Under the pieces are notes generated by a model that worked only from the letters and a program-made list of their open reading frames with translations, had not been told where the DNA came from and made no database searches. The position numbers were made by a program, and so were the translations under genes. From Bilabrum cf. latius (lineage: Eukaryota > Bigyra: Bicosoecida > Bigyra > Bicosoecida): a stretch of 64,000 nt of DNA. The stretch's first letter is position 1. Every line of letters begins with the position of its first letter. The stretch lies in the NCBI GenBank assembly GCA_965178125.1, contig OZ237739.1:682001-746000 (forward strand), given 5' to 3'. Positions 48,501-58,138 of the stretch are shown in pieces.

Positions 48501-48946
48501 GCACCTGGCCAGGCAGCCCGACAAGGCAAAAATGAAGGACGAGCCTTGAATACGGCGGCCGGGAATCGTGGCTCGCCCGCGCAGGTGACCCCAGCCCACT
48601 CCCGCCCCCCTCGGTGCGGGCAGCGGCAGGCACCTGGCCAGGCAGCCCAATGAGGCAAAAATGAAGGACGAAGCCTTGAGTACGGCGGCGGGGAATCGCG
48701 GCTCGCCCGCGCAGGTGACCCCAGCCCACTCCCGCCCCCCTCGGTGCGGGCAGCGGCAGGCACCTGGCCAGGCAGCCCAACGAGGCAAAAATGAAGGACG
48801 AAGCCTTGAAATCTACGGCGGCCGGGAATCGCGGCTCGCCCGCGCAGGTGACCCCAGCCCACTCCCGCCCCCCTCGGTGCGGGCAGCGGCAGGCACCTGG
48901 CCAGGCAGCCCAATGAGGCAAAAATGAAGGACGAAGCCTTGAAATC
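45507..48946. repeat. tRNA-Gly-derived satellite array, 26 units of about 127-139 bp
   Basis: Twenty-six occurrences of gcgcaggtgacccc mark the units. Each complete unit carries tacggcggccgggaatcg, which is exactly the complement of the tRNA-Gly 3' T-arm/acceptor end that terminates the array. Just beyond it lies a variable link (ttgaatacgg, ttgagttctacgg or ttgaaatctacgg) and the motif gaggcaaaaatgaagg, whose complement has a T5 run. Three variants of the GC-rich middle alternate (ccccgaaggtg, ccccgaaggtggtg, cccctcggtg). Parts are homogenised as a dimer of about 271 bp (46353, 46624, 46895, 47169). Long ORFs on both strands are by-products of the repetition. Confidence 0.95.
48920..48924 (-). 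terminator. Candidate RNA polymerase III terminator of the tRNA-Gly gene
   Basis: A T5 run on the minus strand lies 22 bases past the tRNA 3' end. T runs of this kind terminate Pol III. The same T5 recurs at the same spacing in the satellite units. Confidence 0.6.
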
Positions 48947-49017
48947 TACGGCGGCCGGGAATCGAACCCGGGGTGCTTCGATGGCAACGAAGCATTTTAC
49001 CACTAAACCACCGCCGT
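48947..49017 (-). tRNA. tRNA-Gly(GCC)
   Basis: The 71-nt cloverleaf on the minus strand has a 7-bp acceptor (ACGGCGG with CCGCCGT) and discriminator A. The D arm is GGTTTAGTGGTAAAAT. The anticodon stem CTTCG/CGAAG carries the loop TTGCCAT (anticodon GCC). The T arm has the eukaryotic B-box GGGTTCGATTCCC. No CCA is encoded and no intron is present, as expected for a eukaryotic nuclear tRNA-Gly. Its 3' end is continuous with the satellite array. Confidence 0.97.
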
Positions 49018-49204
49018 ATGTTATCACGGCGTCAAAAATGCGCTATAGAAATAAACAAAGTTGGTTACATGGTAGATGAGCCTTCTATCTTTGCCTCTCC
49101 TTGCTGCTGCACCAGATTTCAGCAGGCAGTCCCGCGTTTCAAGAGCACGGGATGCAAGCATCAGCCTCGTGAATCCAGATGCATAGAAATGAAGTAAACC
49201 AGCC

Positions 49205-50941
49205 ATGATTCGTTGCGTTTCGAACCGAGTCACGGCCCCTCCGGCCCGGGCGCTTCTGCGCCTGCGGTCTCGATCGCGCCTCTCTTGGCGGCGGCCCCCT
49301 TCCGCGTCCGGCCGCGCAAGCCGGTACGGTAGGAAGTATACCTCTGGTGCGACGTCTCTGGCGTCCCGCGTGTGCCACGTGTCGGTGTACTCCGATGCGG
49401 ACGGGCCGCTGCGGTCGTTCTTCCGGGACGGCCTGGAGCTGCCCGTCGTGGTGCCGCCGACGCCGTACGCCTACGGCGACGAGTCCTCCGACGACGACGA
49501 CAAAGACGACAAAGACGACGACAAAGAGGGAAATCCCGCGGGGGTCTCGTCGCGGCCGTCGGAGCTCCGGTTCGACCTGGAGATGTTCCTGCTCGGCAGC
49601 GGCACCGGCGTGGAGGTCTACCGGGACCCCGCCCTGCACCGCGCCCGCGCCGAGACGAGCCAGCCGCCGGGGAGCATCGGGAACGTCGCGCTGGAGGCTC
49701 CCTCGGACAGCACCGACACGGCCCACGCGCTGGTGGACAGGCACCTGATGGAGCTCCAGCCCAAGCCCGTGGTGTACCACGTCCCCGAGGACCCGGAGGC
49801 GAGGCGCGCGTGGCAGCGCCTGCAGGACTCGCTGCCCTCGCCGACCATGGCCGAGCGCGCGCCCCCCCCGCGCTACCAATCCCCAGCGGGGGACGGGGCG
49901 GCGGCAGGAGGAGCAGGAGCAGGAGCAGAAAGCGGCGGCGGCGGCGGCAGCACAGGCTCGCCGGGGCGGGTGCGGCCGCTCCCCGCGTGGCTCTTCCGGA
50001 AGCAGTGGGTCCGGATCGGCGGGGACAAGTACTCGCTCAACGACGAGGCCGTGCAGGCGGCGGCCCGGCTCGGGGGCGCCATGCCGCCCTGCGGGTACCA
50101 CTTCATGTGCCAGTGGCACCCCGCCTTCGCGTACCGCCCCAGCCGCTGGAGGCTGGAGGCGCTGGACGGCCTCCCCGTGGGGGCCCTCGGGATCACCGGT
50201 TGCAACCGGATCACCTGGGTGGTGGACGACCCCGACGGGGAGGCGCTGGACCCCACCCGCAACGGGGCCCTCGCGGGGACGGAGGGCGAGGAGGAGGCCA
50301 TCGGCGGGTCGGCCCCCTCCATCGCCGCCCTTGCGCTGCAGTGGAGCAAGCTGAACCACGCCTCCTGGCAGAGGAGCGCCAGGGAACTAGAGGTGAGGAT
50401 GCCCGCGGGGGGTCCCAACCTGCACTACGTGGCCGCGGGGGGGGGGGCCTCAAGCAGGCTCAAGGAGAGGGTCGGGCGCATGCTCGGCTGGGAGTGCGCC
50501 GTGTACTCGCTCGAGCACGCGTGGGCCGCGCTGCGGAGCAAGGGCCTCGAGGGCCTGGCCGTGCCCGGGGCGAGTTCCAGGGGCAGGCTGGTGCTGGCGC
50601 TGGACGCCGTGGGCGGGACCGGCCTGGAGATGCACCTCGTCCCGCAGTCGCCCGCGCAGCGCCGTGCCACCCTTGCCTCCGAGGGTGCTCTGCGGCAGCT
50701 GGAGGCCCAGGGGCAGGAGGGCGCCGTGGGCATGGCGCTCGCCACGGCGGACGGGAGGGGCCGGCGGGCGCACCGCGTGTCGGCGCCCCTGCCCGAGGGC
50801 CTGCAGAGGAGCATCGAGGAGGCGGCGAGGGCGGCGCTCGAGCGGCTGGAGGTCGGTGAAGGTGAAGGTGAAGGTGGCCGAGCTGGGGGGGCGGCGAGGG
50901 CGCGGCTCGCGGCAGGCAATGGGGGCGGGCGGGTCCAATGA
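49205..50941 (+). CDS. Probable mitochondrial protein of unknown function (578 aa)
   Basis: A single exon runs from ATG 49205 to TGA 50939-50941. The first 45 residues are rich in Arg and Ser with no acidic residue (MIRCVSNRVTAPPARALLRL...), a typical mitochondrial presequence. An acidic Asp/Lys run follows (about 95-110), then a conserved-looking globular part containing GYHFMCQWHPAFAYRPSRWR and a C-terminal helical segment. I recognise no domain. It is very GC-rich and has no TAG although it encodes about 17 Gln, unlike the giant genes in the first half of the window. It starts about 190 bases from the tRNA-Gly on the opposite strand. Confidence 0.8.
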   Translation: MIRCVSNRVTAPPARALLRLRSRSRLSWRRPPSASGRASRYGRKYTSGATSLASRVCHVSVYSDADGPLRSFFRDGLELPVVVPPTPYAYGDESSDDDDKDDKDDDKEGNPAGVSSRPSELRFDLEMFLLGSGTGVEVYRDPALHRARAETSQPPGSIGNVALEAPSDSTDTAHALVDRHLMELQPKPVVYHVPEDPEARRAWQRLQDSLPSPTMAERAPPPRYQSPAGDGAAAGGAGAGAESGGGGGSTGSPGRVRPLPAWLFRKQWVRIGGDKYSLNDEAVQAAARLGGAMPPCGYHFMCQWHPAFAYRPSRWRLEALDGLPVGALGITGCNRITWVVDDPDGEALDPTRNGALAGTEGEEEAIGGSAPSIAALALQWSKLNHASWQRSARELEVRMPAGGPNLHYVAAGGGASSRLKERVGRMLGWECAVYSLEHAWAALRSKGLEGLAVPGASSRGRLVLALDAVGGTGLEMHLVPQSPAQRRATLASEGALRQLEAQGQEGAVGMALATADGRGRRAHRVSAPLPEGLQRSIEEAARAALERLEVGEGEGEGGRAGGAARARLAAGNGGGRVQ

Positions 50942-51094
50942 TGCCGGGGTTGTTTCTCTGCCACGGTGGGTGGTGCTAGAGACCGGGAGGCGGTGGGAGT
51001 TCAAGGTGCGGAGCGGAGGCGGGCTTGGTGGGGGGCTTGGTGGGGGGCCGCGTCGCGCGCCCGGGAAAGACGGGGTGCATATGCGTGTTGGGGT

Positions 51095-51364
51095 GTGGGC
51101 GGGGGAATGCGAAGAGGGGAATTGTGTGGTTGAAGGAATGTGGGCGGGGGAATGCGAAGAGGGGAATTGTGTGGTTGAAGGAGCGTGGGCGGGGGAATGC
51201 GAAGAGGGGAATCGTGAGGTTGAAGGAGCGTGGGCGGGGGAATGCGAAGAGGGGAATTGTGTGGTTGAAGGAATGTGGGCGGGGGAATGCGAAGAGGGGA
51301 AGTGTGTGGTTGAAGGAGCGTGGGCGGGGGAATGTAAAGAGGGGAATTGTGTGGTTGAAGGAGT
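51095..51364. repeat. 45-bp minisatellite, six units
   Basis: Units start at 51095, 51140, 51185, 51230, 51275 and 51320, each like gtgggcgggggaatgcgaag plus aggggaattgtgtggttgaaggaat. Two further units at 52226-52330 belong to the duplicated block. On the minus strand they could encode FNHTIPLFAFPRPRS repeats, but no gene start supports this. Confidence 0.92.
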
Positions 51365-53214
51365 GAGGCTGCTGCCAAGGGCAAGTCTTGGTGGGCTGGC
51401 CTGACGGTGCACAGTTTGAGGAGTGTTGCAAAGACAGAGACTGCTTGCTGCGTAATGCGCGCCAAGGGCACATATCCGAGTTGCGAGTGGTAATATCCAC
51501 ATCAACGGCCGTATAACCAAAGCATACATCGAAATCACTGCCGCACAGCAGGCTAGGCACCTCGCACACGAGCAAGCCAGCAAGCCCGGTCACACCCAGT
51601 CGACGTCCTCCCCGGCGTCCCTGTCCGCGGCCTCCTGCATCATCCTCTCAAACTCCTGCTCCTTGCCCGGCGGCGGCAGGAACTGCACCATGGCGATCTG
51701 CGCCTCGAACTGCTCCCCCGTGGGCCCGTGCTTCACCCCAAAGCTCCCGTCCATGCGCCCCGACGGCGCCGCCAGCCGCACCCCCGATGCGTACTCGAAG
51801 CACTTCCCCGGCTCGAGCACGGGCTGGTGGCCCACCAGTCCGGGCGAGCCCCTGGGTACCTCCACCTTGCCCCCGTCCTCGTCCACGAACCTGAGGTGCC
51901 TAGACCGCACCTGCACGGGCACGCTGCCCACGTTGCTCACCCGCACGCGGTACGTGTAGGGGAAGCTCGGGGCCTCGTGGGACCGCAGGGCAAGCGACTC
52001 TTGTGCGATGCCACTGCCTCCGCTGCCGCTGGTGGACGAGGAATTCGATTCCTTCTGCTGCGAGTCGTCGTCTTGCTGCGACTGCTTCCTGCCCTGCTCC
52101 GCCGCTCCGTCCGATGCCCGGCTCTGTTCAGCCCCAGCCCCTCCTCCTGGCTTGGCCGTGGTACTGCCCAGTGGGCGTCCCAGCCGCACCTCCCGCCTGC
52201 CCCCCGGGGCCTCCCCGCTGCCCATGTGGTTGAAGGAATGTGGGCGGGGGAATGCGAAGAGGGGAAGTGTGTGGTTGAAGGAGCGTGGGCGGGGGAATGT
52301 AAAGAGGGGAATTGTGTGGTTGAAGGAGTGAGGCTGCTGCCAAGGGCAAGTCTTGGTGGGCTGGCCTGACGGTGCACAGTTTGAGGAGTGTTGCAAAGAC
52401 AGAGACTGCTTGCTGCGTAATGCGCGCCAAGGGCACATATCCGAGTTGCGAGTGGTAATATCCACATCAACGGCCGTATAACCAAAGCATACATCGAAAT
52501 CACTGCCGCACAGCAGGCTAGGCACCTCGCACACGAGCAAGCCAGCAAGCCCGGTCACACCCAGTCGACGTCCTCCCCGGCGTCCCTGTCCGCGGCCTCC
52601 TGCATCATCCTCTCAAACTCCTGCTCCTTGCCCGGCGGCGGCAGGAACTGCACCATGGCGATCTGCGCCTCGAACTGCTCCCCCGTGGGCCCGTGCTTCA
52701 CCCCAAAGCTCCCGTCCATGCGCCCCGACGGCGCCGCCAGCCGCACCCCCGATGCGTACTCGAAGCACTTCCCCGGCTCGAGCACGGGCTGGTGGCCCAC
52801 CAGTCCGGGCGAGCCCCTGGGTACCTCCACCTTGCCCCCGTCCTCGTCCACGAACCGGAGGTGCCTAGACCGCACCTGCACGGGCACGCTGCCCACGTTG
52901 CTCACCCGCACGCGGTACGTGTAGGGGAAGCTCGGGGCCTCGTGGGACCGCAGGGCAAGCGACTCTTGTGCGATGCCGCCGCCTCCGCTGCCGCTGGTGG
53001 ATGAGGAATTCGATTCCTTCTGCTGCGAGTCGTCGTCTTGCTGCGACTGCTTCCTGCCCTGCTCCGCCGCTCCGTCCGATGCCCGGCTCTGTTCAGCACC
53101 AGCCCCAGCCCCAGCACCAGCCCCAGCCCCTCCTCCTGGCTTGGCCGTGGTGCTGCCCAGTGGGCGTCCCAGCCGCACCTCCCGCCTGCCCCCCGGGGCC
53201 TCCCCGCTGCCCAT
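51261..53214. repeat. Recent tandem duplication: copy A 51261-52225, copy B 52226-53214
   Basis: The two copies are in direct orientation and differ by about four substitutions and a 24-base expansion of a Gly-Ala codon run in copy B. Each begins in the 45-bp minisatellite and ends at the same cccat in the ApaG-domain gene. Copy B is part of the intact gene; copy A is its detached 3' half. The near-identity implies a recent event, or an assembly artefact that reads would expose. Confidence 0.95.
51590..52225 (-). pseudogene. Truncated ApaG-domain gene copy (or a new short paralogue, 211 aa)
   Basis: It repeats the last 211 codons of the gene at 52555-54078, minus an 8-residue Gly-Ala expansion, with the same TGA (51590-51592). 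The break falls right before an internal ATG (52225), so the copy can be read as a free-standing protein holding the whole ApaG domain but no mitochondrial presequence. Upstream of that ATG lie duplicated minisatellite and intergenic sequence, not the original promoter. Whether it is expressed is unknown. Confidence 0.75.
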
Positions 53215-54078
53215 CGGACGGCCCCCACGGGAAGAAGCAGCCCCTCTCGACCCGTCCCCGCTGTAGTTCCGGTTTTGATCCGACCCGTGGCCTCCCCCCG
53301 GGCCTCTGCCCCCGAGGGCCTGCTCGTGGATGGCAGCGGCCCGCAGCGCCTCCGCCATCCGCTCGTTGTACTGCGTGCTCACCTCGACTCGCACCCCGCG
53401 CGTGGTCGCGACCGAGTGCGTGTGCTTGGCCGCTGACTCGGCGCGCAGGATTCGGAGCGCTTCAAAGGCCCTATCCACGGGGTTGCCGCGGGGCGGAGCG
53501 GCCGCGGCCGCCGCCAAGGGTTTCAACGACAAGTGCGACTGCGCAGCTGCGCTGCGAGCCTCTTCCATGATGGCGGCTGCGACTAACGCGCCGCTGTAGG
53601 CGCCATTGGGCAACTGCGGCGTCTGGCCGCCTGTGCGGCCCGGCGGATCGTCCGCTGCTGCGTGCTGGCTTGGCTTGCCTGCGCCGGCCGAGCCGAAACC
53701 AAGCCGGGCTCGAGCAATCGTTTGCATCGGATACTCGCAACGGCTGTCGGACAAAATTTCGCCCCGCAACGCTCTTTGCGCTCGCTCTGATTCGAACATT
53801 TGCTCCAGCCGCGCCCCGACCTCCTCAGTCGGCATGAAGCGGTGCCGCCCCCACCCCGCGTGGTGGTACTCTCGAATCGGAGCATGCACAGCAATACGAG
53901 TTTCTTTTAGGGCGGCTCGGAGTAGGGCCCGTAGGACTGCTCTGCCGGTGCGAGCCTCCGCGTCAGCCACTGACGGCACTGATGCATCGGTCGTCTTCGT
54001 GCGCGCTCCGTGGGAAACGAGGGAATTATTCAGCGCAAAGAGCTTTCCAGTTGCGCGAGAAAGCCTGCGACGCCACAT
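52555..54078 (-). CDS. ApaG (DUF525)-domain protein, probably mitochondrial (507 aa)
   Basis: It runs from ATG 54078 to TGA 52555-52557 in a single exon. The N-terminus MWRRRLSRATGKLFALNNSL is basic and looks like a mitochondrial presequence. Residues 30-280 are helical with no motif I can name with confidence. A Gly/Ser/Gln-rich linker follows. The C-terminal part (about 385-470) is an ApaG domain: FPYTYRVRVSNVGSVPVQVR, SRHLRFVDEDGGK, GLVGHQPVLEPGKCFEYASG and GRMDGSFGV match the family's immunoglobulin-like fold seen in bacterial ApaG, FBXO3 and POLDIP2. The molecular role of ApaG domains is largely binding. It uses no TAG despite about 26 Gln codons. Its 3' half is duplicated just downstream. 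Confidence 0.88.
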   Translation of the reverse strand: MWRRRLSRATGKLFALNNSLVSHGARTKTTDASVPSVADAEARTGRAVLRALLRAALKETRIAVHAPIREYHHAGWGRHRFMPTEEVGARLEQMFESERAQRALRGEILSDSRCEYPMQTIARARLGFGSAGAGKPSQHAAADDPPGRTGGQTPQLPNGAYSGALVAAAIMEEARSAAAQSHLSLKPLAAAAAAPPRGNPVDRAFEALRILRAESAAKHTHSVATTRGVRVEVSTQYNERMAEALRAAAIHEQALGGRGPGGGHGSDQNRNYSGDGSRGAASSRGGRPMGSGEAPGGRREVRLGRPLGSTTAKPGGGAGAGAGAGAGAEQSRASDGAAEQGRKQSQQDDDSQQKESNSSSTSGSGGGGIAQESLALRSHEAPSFPYTYRVRVSNVGSVPVQVRSRHLRFVDEDGGKVEVPRGSPGLVGHQPVLEPGKCFEYASGVRLAAPSGRMDGSFGVKHGPTGEQFEAQIAMVQFLPPPGKEQEFERMMQEAADRDAGEDVDWV

Positions 54079-54976
54079 GCGTGGCTCTTCCACAGGTACT
54101 TCTTATCAGTCGAAAGCAACCGGGCAAGAAAGCCACCATGACAGTGTTACTGCTCCGGATCCGCCATCGCAGGCTCGCAACGCTGCTGGTCGTCACGCTG
54201 CACGCACGCTTGTGCAGCAGCGTCCACGCTTGTCTTGCGAGGCCATTGTCACACTACATCGTGTTTTGATTGATGGGGTGCTGTGTGCATGGCATGAGCC
54301 GTCCAGTCCCGCATGCACGTTGCATGCAAAATGCCGCGTGCCACGCGGTGGCTGGCTAGATCCATGTCCACTGCCATGCTGTTGCAGGAGAAGCACAAGC
54401 GGACCGCTGGGGAATCGTGAAGCAGCCTTCGGCTGGACCGGACGGTGGAGCAAGGGCCCGGACCGGCGGCCAAGGGACGTGGGGAGGAGGCAGCCATGCA
54501 TTGGTCTCCTCACGGAAGGTGCACCACTTTTGGAGTCATCCCCTATTCTTCAGGTGGCCGTAAAGAGCCACTGGGGCCACTGCTAAGACTCATGAAGCAG
54601 GTCAGCTGCGGCTGCAATCGCAGCGTCCATCGTGCCAGCCCATGGCGACCCCCAACCCGTCAGTCCACCAGGTGCACGCCCTGTCCGCATGCCGCATGAC
54701 AGTCAAAGCAGAGAGGGTCAGAGGGCGAGTGGCCACAGGTCACTCACCACAACGCTGTGTCCGTTCTGAACCTCACCAAACTTACCTGCAATATGCTCCT
54801 GCGACCAGAGTACCTGGGTGAGCTGGGTTGCGACCAAACCAAACCAAAGGCTAAATATCGTATCCTCGGTAAGGTGCATTTTGTGGTCTGCGCTTGCAAG
54901 ACACGAGGACCATTCTGCAAGTCGCATGCAGGACACGGGGACCATTCTGCAAGTCTTCATAAAGAGTGCGGCAAAC
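54079..54976. promoter_or_regulatory. Divergent intergenic region between ApaG and DOMON genes
   Basis: Within these 898 bases I see only short ORFs without starts, domain features or repeats. It lies between two divergent starts and presumably holds both promoters. Nothing more specific is visible. Confidence 0.4.
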
Positions 54977-57479
54977 ATGCATTTCGCTCAAGCATCATGC
55001 GGTGCAGCGTTATGCGTTCTTCTCTTGATTGGTGCTGCGTCTGGAGAGGGTGTCTTGAACTGCACTCATTTGCTCGGTGTTGACTCCGCTCTGGATGGAA
55101 ACGTCGAACTCGATTCGACAATCGAGTACACTGTTGAACATAAAGTTGTAGACGATCGAGTGCTGGTGCGTCTGAGCGCCAATCACGATGGTTGGCTTGG
55201 ATTTGGCATCGCAGAACAGGTGAGCGACTAAGATCACGGAATTCTGCGACGTCCCTCGCACTTCTGTGTATCCTGGTGGCATGATTTGATTTGCTGCTGG
55301 CGTTAATCGACTTGATACGCGTCTATGCGATGGAAATTTGGCTTTGTGGAGGAGAATCAAGCAGGAACGCCTGGCTCGTATGGCGGTGGGTTGGGCGATT
55401 GTTGCGTTTGACTCTGGGCACGGGCTGGGTCGCAATCTGGTTTATAGCAGACATTTCTCCGGCAAGCTCGCCTAAGTCTTAAAGTCCAAAGTTAGTTGGT
55501 GGACAAAGCACTGAAGATTTCTCATTTCGCAGACCAGCGGACACATGAAGGGTTCCGATCTAGTGACGGCTTACGTCACAGATAGTGGCGCTGTCCAGGT
55601 CCAGGACAGGTACGCTCCTTTCGTTCCCGTTGCGTACGACAACGTCACTGGAGCAGCGTCCTATCCGGGGCTCACTGCGATTGCAGATGACCGCAACGAC
55701 TGGACTATCGAAAACGGATTCCGGTCATCTGACGGGTACATGCGGATCGAGCTGAGCCGACCCCTGGACACGAACGACACGCAAGACCGCCCCATCGCAA
55801 CCGGCCCACAGAGGATCGTGTGGGCCTGGGGCAGCTCAGGCGCAGTGGGATACCACGGCAGCCATCGCGGCACCGGAACCATCGAGTTCGTCCCAGCGGC
55901 AGGGAGTGCTTCGGCCGCCAGGCAAGTGCTTGATCAAGACGCGTCGGCGCTGGACGAAAAGCCCAGCCCAGCGGAACTCGTAGGGCGCCGCGCATCCTTC
56001 CAGCCAGAGCAATCACCGATCCCCCCGCACGACGGGTACTGGGACATCAACATGAAGGGCTACGAGATCCCGAACTAGCGCACCACGTACGCTTGCCAGG
56101 CGGCCTACCTGCCCACGGACAGGAAGAGGCACGTGGTCGCATTCAGGCCCATCATCCAGGAAGAGAACACCAAGCTGGTGCACCACGCCATCGTGCACAT
56201 CTGCACAGGGAACACGACCTACTTCAGGGACCACTTGGCACCGATGAAGTGCGGGGGGGACGACAAGCCGGGGCAGGGTCTGTCCCCCCTCGGCGACCAG
56301 TCCTCCAGGTGCTCGGGTCTCATGTACTCGTGGGCCGTGGGGCACGGTGACTGGGTGCTGCCTGATCTGGCCGGCCTGCCCGTGGGGCCAGACTCAACGG
56401 ACATATCGCAGATCATCCTGGAGATGCACTACGACAATCCCAGCGTGATCCAGGGACGCGTGGACAGCAGCGGATTCCGGGCTTTCTATTCCGAGTCTCT
56501 CAGGGAACACGACGCAGGCGGCATGACGCTCGGAGATCCGCTCGTCAGCATGGACGACATCCCGGCAGGCCAGAGTCGCGTGCATCGCCAGGCGACCTGT
56601 CCCTCCGCCTGCACTGCAGGTTTCAACGAGACTGTGACCGTCTTTGCCGAGTTCCCTCACGCGCACTACCACGGCAGGCAGCTGTACTCGGAGCTGTACA
56701 ACGAAGACGGTGACTTCCAGCGGGTCACCACCCGGATCGACTACTGGGACAACGGATTCCAGCAGATGCTGCAGGGCTCGTCTTTCCACGAGTACCAGAT
56801 CCGGCCAGGGGATTCCCTGCAGACACACTGCGTCTTCGACACTTCGGCATCGCCCACGGCGGTGCAGTTCGGCATAGAGACGCGCGACGAAATGTGCATG
56901 ATATTCCTGTTCTTCTATCCGGCGCAATTTCGCGGCATCGATGCGAGCGGGCAGCCCGCCAGCCTGTCCAACTGCGGCCTCGCCGACAACAACAATCAGG
57001 TGTCCGCGTGCGGGGGCCTCTCCCAGGTGCCGATCTCGGATTATTTCCTCCCCTTCACGCAGCTGGACAGGCAAGCCATCGATCCTGAGGCCACGGATCG
57101 TTTCGGAGCCGTAACAGTTCCCGGACCAGGGGAGCCCACCGAGGCGGATGCCTGCAGCGGGGTGTACTCGACTGAGCACAACCCTCCCGGGGCGGATGGC
57201 GGTGGCAATGGCCACCAGTCTACTGATGACTCACCAGGGCCTCTACAAGCCGGGGGGATCGCGGTAATTGCTGTGGGGGCTGCTATATTGCTCTTCGCGG
57301 TGGTGGGAGTGCTTGTCCTGGCGGCAAAGGCTACTGCAGATGACGCCTACTACTTGGCGTCCGCTGGAGGCACCCCTGGATCGACCAACATACAGAAGGG
57401 GGCCGTACGTTCCGAACGTGCCCACGCGGGACAGCTGTCCGAGGAGCAGTCTGATGCAAGGCCGCCAGAGTCGGTGTGA
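54977..57479 (+). CDS. DOMON + copper type II monooxygenase, type I membrane protein (DBH/MOXD1-like, 729 aa)
   Basis: Exons are 54977-55219 and 55533-57479 (TGA 57477-57479). A signal peptide (MHFAQASCGAALCVLLLIGA) leads into a DOMON domain spanning the splice junction (GWLGFGIAEQ joined to TSGHMKGSDLV, later RIVWAWGSSG). The two-part copper monooxygenase domain starts at GYEIPN-TAG-RTTYAC, where TAG takes the family's Gln. Core copper ligands are visible: the His pair in VHHAIVHIC, His in LEMHYDNP, the HxH in PHAHYHG, and Met in DEMCMIF. DBH-family enzymes hydroxylate substrates using Cu, O2 and ascorbate; the substrate here is unknown. A TM segment (AVIAVGAAILLFAVVGVLVL) and a 50-residue tail end the protein, so catalysis faces the lumen or outside. 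It has only one TAG. Confidence 0.92.
55220..55532 (+). other. Phase-0 intron of the DOMON monooxygenase gene (313 bp)
   Basis: The donor is GTGAGC after GAA CAG and the acceptor is TTTCGCAG before ACC AGC GGA. Splicing changes frame from 2 to 0 and restores the continuous DOMON sequence. This is the longest intron seen in the window. Confidence 0.92.
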
Positions 57480-58138
57480 GCTGGACCCTGCTTCGCCCTT
57501 GGCCCATGGGTGCAGTCGCAACCATTTAAGTCGAACAAATCAACACACTGTATGCTAATGACGCGCATACCTTCTTTGTGTTTTGGAGAGGGGCGGAGAT
57601 TGTGCAGTTTTGTTGCCCACCCTCCCAACCCCGCGTGCTCGGCGGGGTTGTGCGAGTGCTCTTGCAAGTTCCGGCCAAAGGTCGCGCACACGCACAGCTT
57701 TGCTAGGTCTTGCCATGCTTGTTTGATTTAGAGACTAGGTTTTGCGCGCACCCTATGGCATCGGGGACCTAAATCGCACGGTATTCCAACGTTGTCGAAT
57801 GCTTTGTGATTGCGAGTGCTTTATCATTGGACGCCCGAAAGGACTAGTGTTTCAAGATTTCTCTTCTCTATCTGTACCCCTGTCATCGCGAATGGCTGTC
57901 GCCCGCAATCCTAAGAACTTTTCCGCCATGCTGCCCGGCGTCTGGCATCTGGCAAGACCTTCAGTCACCTGGACGTAAAGGGGTCCCAGAGGTGAAGGCC
58001 TAGCTGGCTACTAGGAGGTAGCAGGACGAGGTATTGGTGGGTCGCCCCTTTCCGCTCCTATTGGCAGCCCAAGTTGCTTGTTTTCGCAACACAAAGATAG
58101 TGCTAAATCAGATTTCCCACCGAATCCCGCCACTTGAG
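57480..58138. other. Intergenic region between DOMON and FG-GAP genes
   Basis: These 659 bases lie between co-oriented genes. I find no ORF with a credible start and domain, no RNA gene and no repeat. It contains the 3' flank of the first gene and the promoter of the second. Confidence 0.4.

Noticed and set aside
45507-48946. Long ORFs on both strands of the satellite (up to 328 codons)
   Set aside because: They arise from GC-rich repetition. Units vary in length out of frame, starts are non-ATG or arbitrary, and each unit contains tRNA sequence.
45507-48946. CRISPR array
   Set aside because: The repeats are 127-139 bp and contiguous, without unique spacers, in eukaryotic nuclear DNA.
50976-52558. 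Chimeric minus-strand ORF joining minisatellite repeats to the ApaG fragment
   Set aside because: The upstream part is duplicated intergenic and minisatellite DNA with a non-ATG start; the ATG at 52225 is the credible beginning.
53606-54586. 326-codon plus-strand ORF opposite the ApaG gene
   Set aside because: It is an antisense shadow of the ApaG coding sequence and shows no domain or signal of its own.
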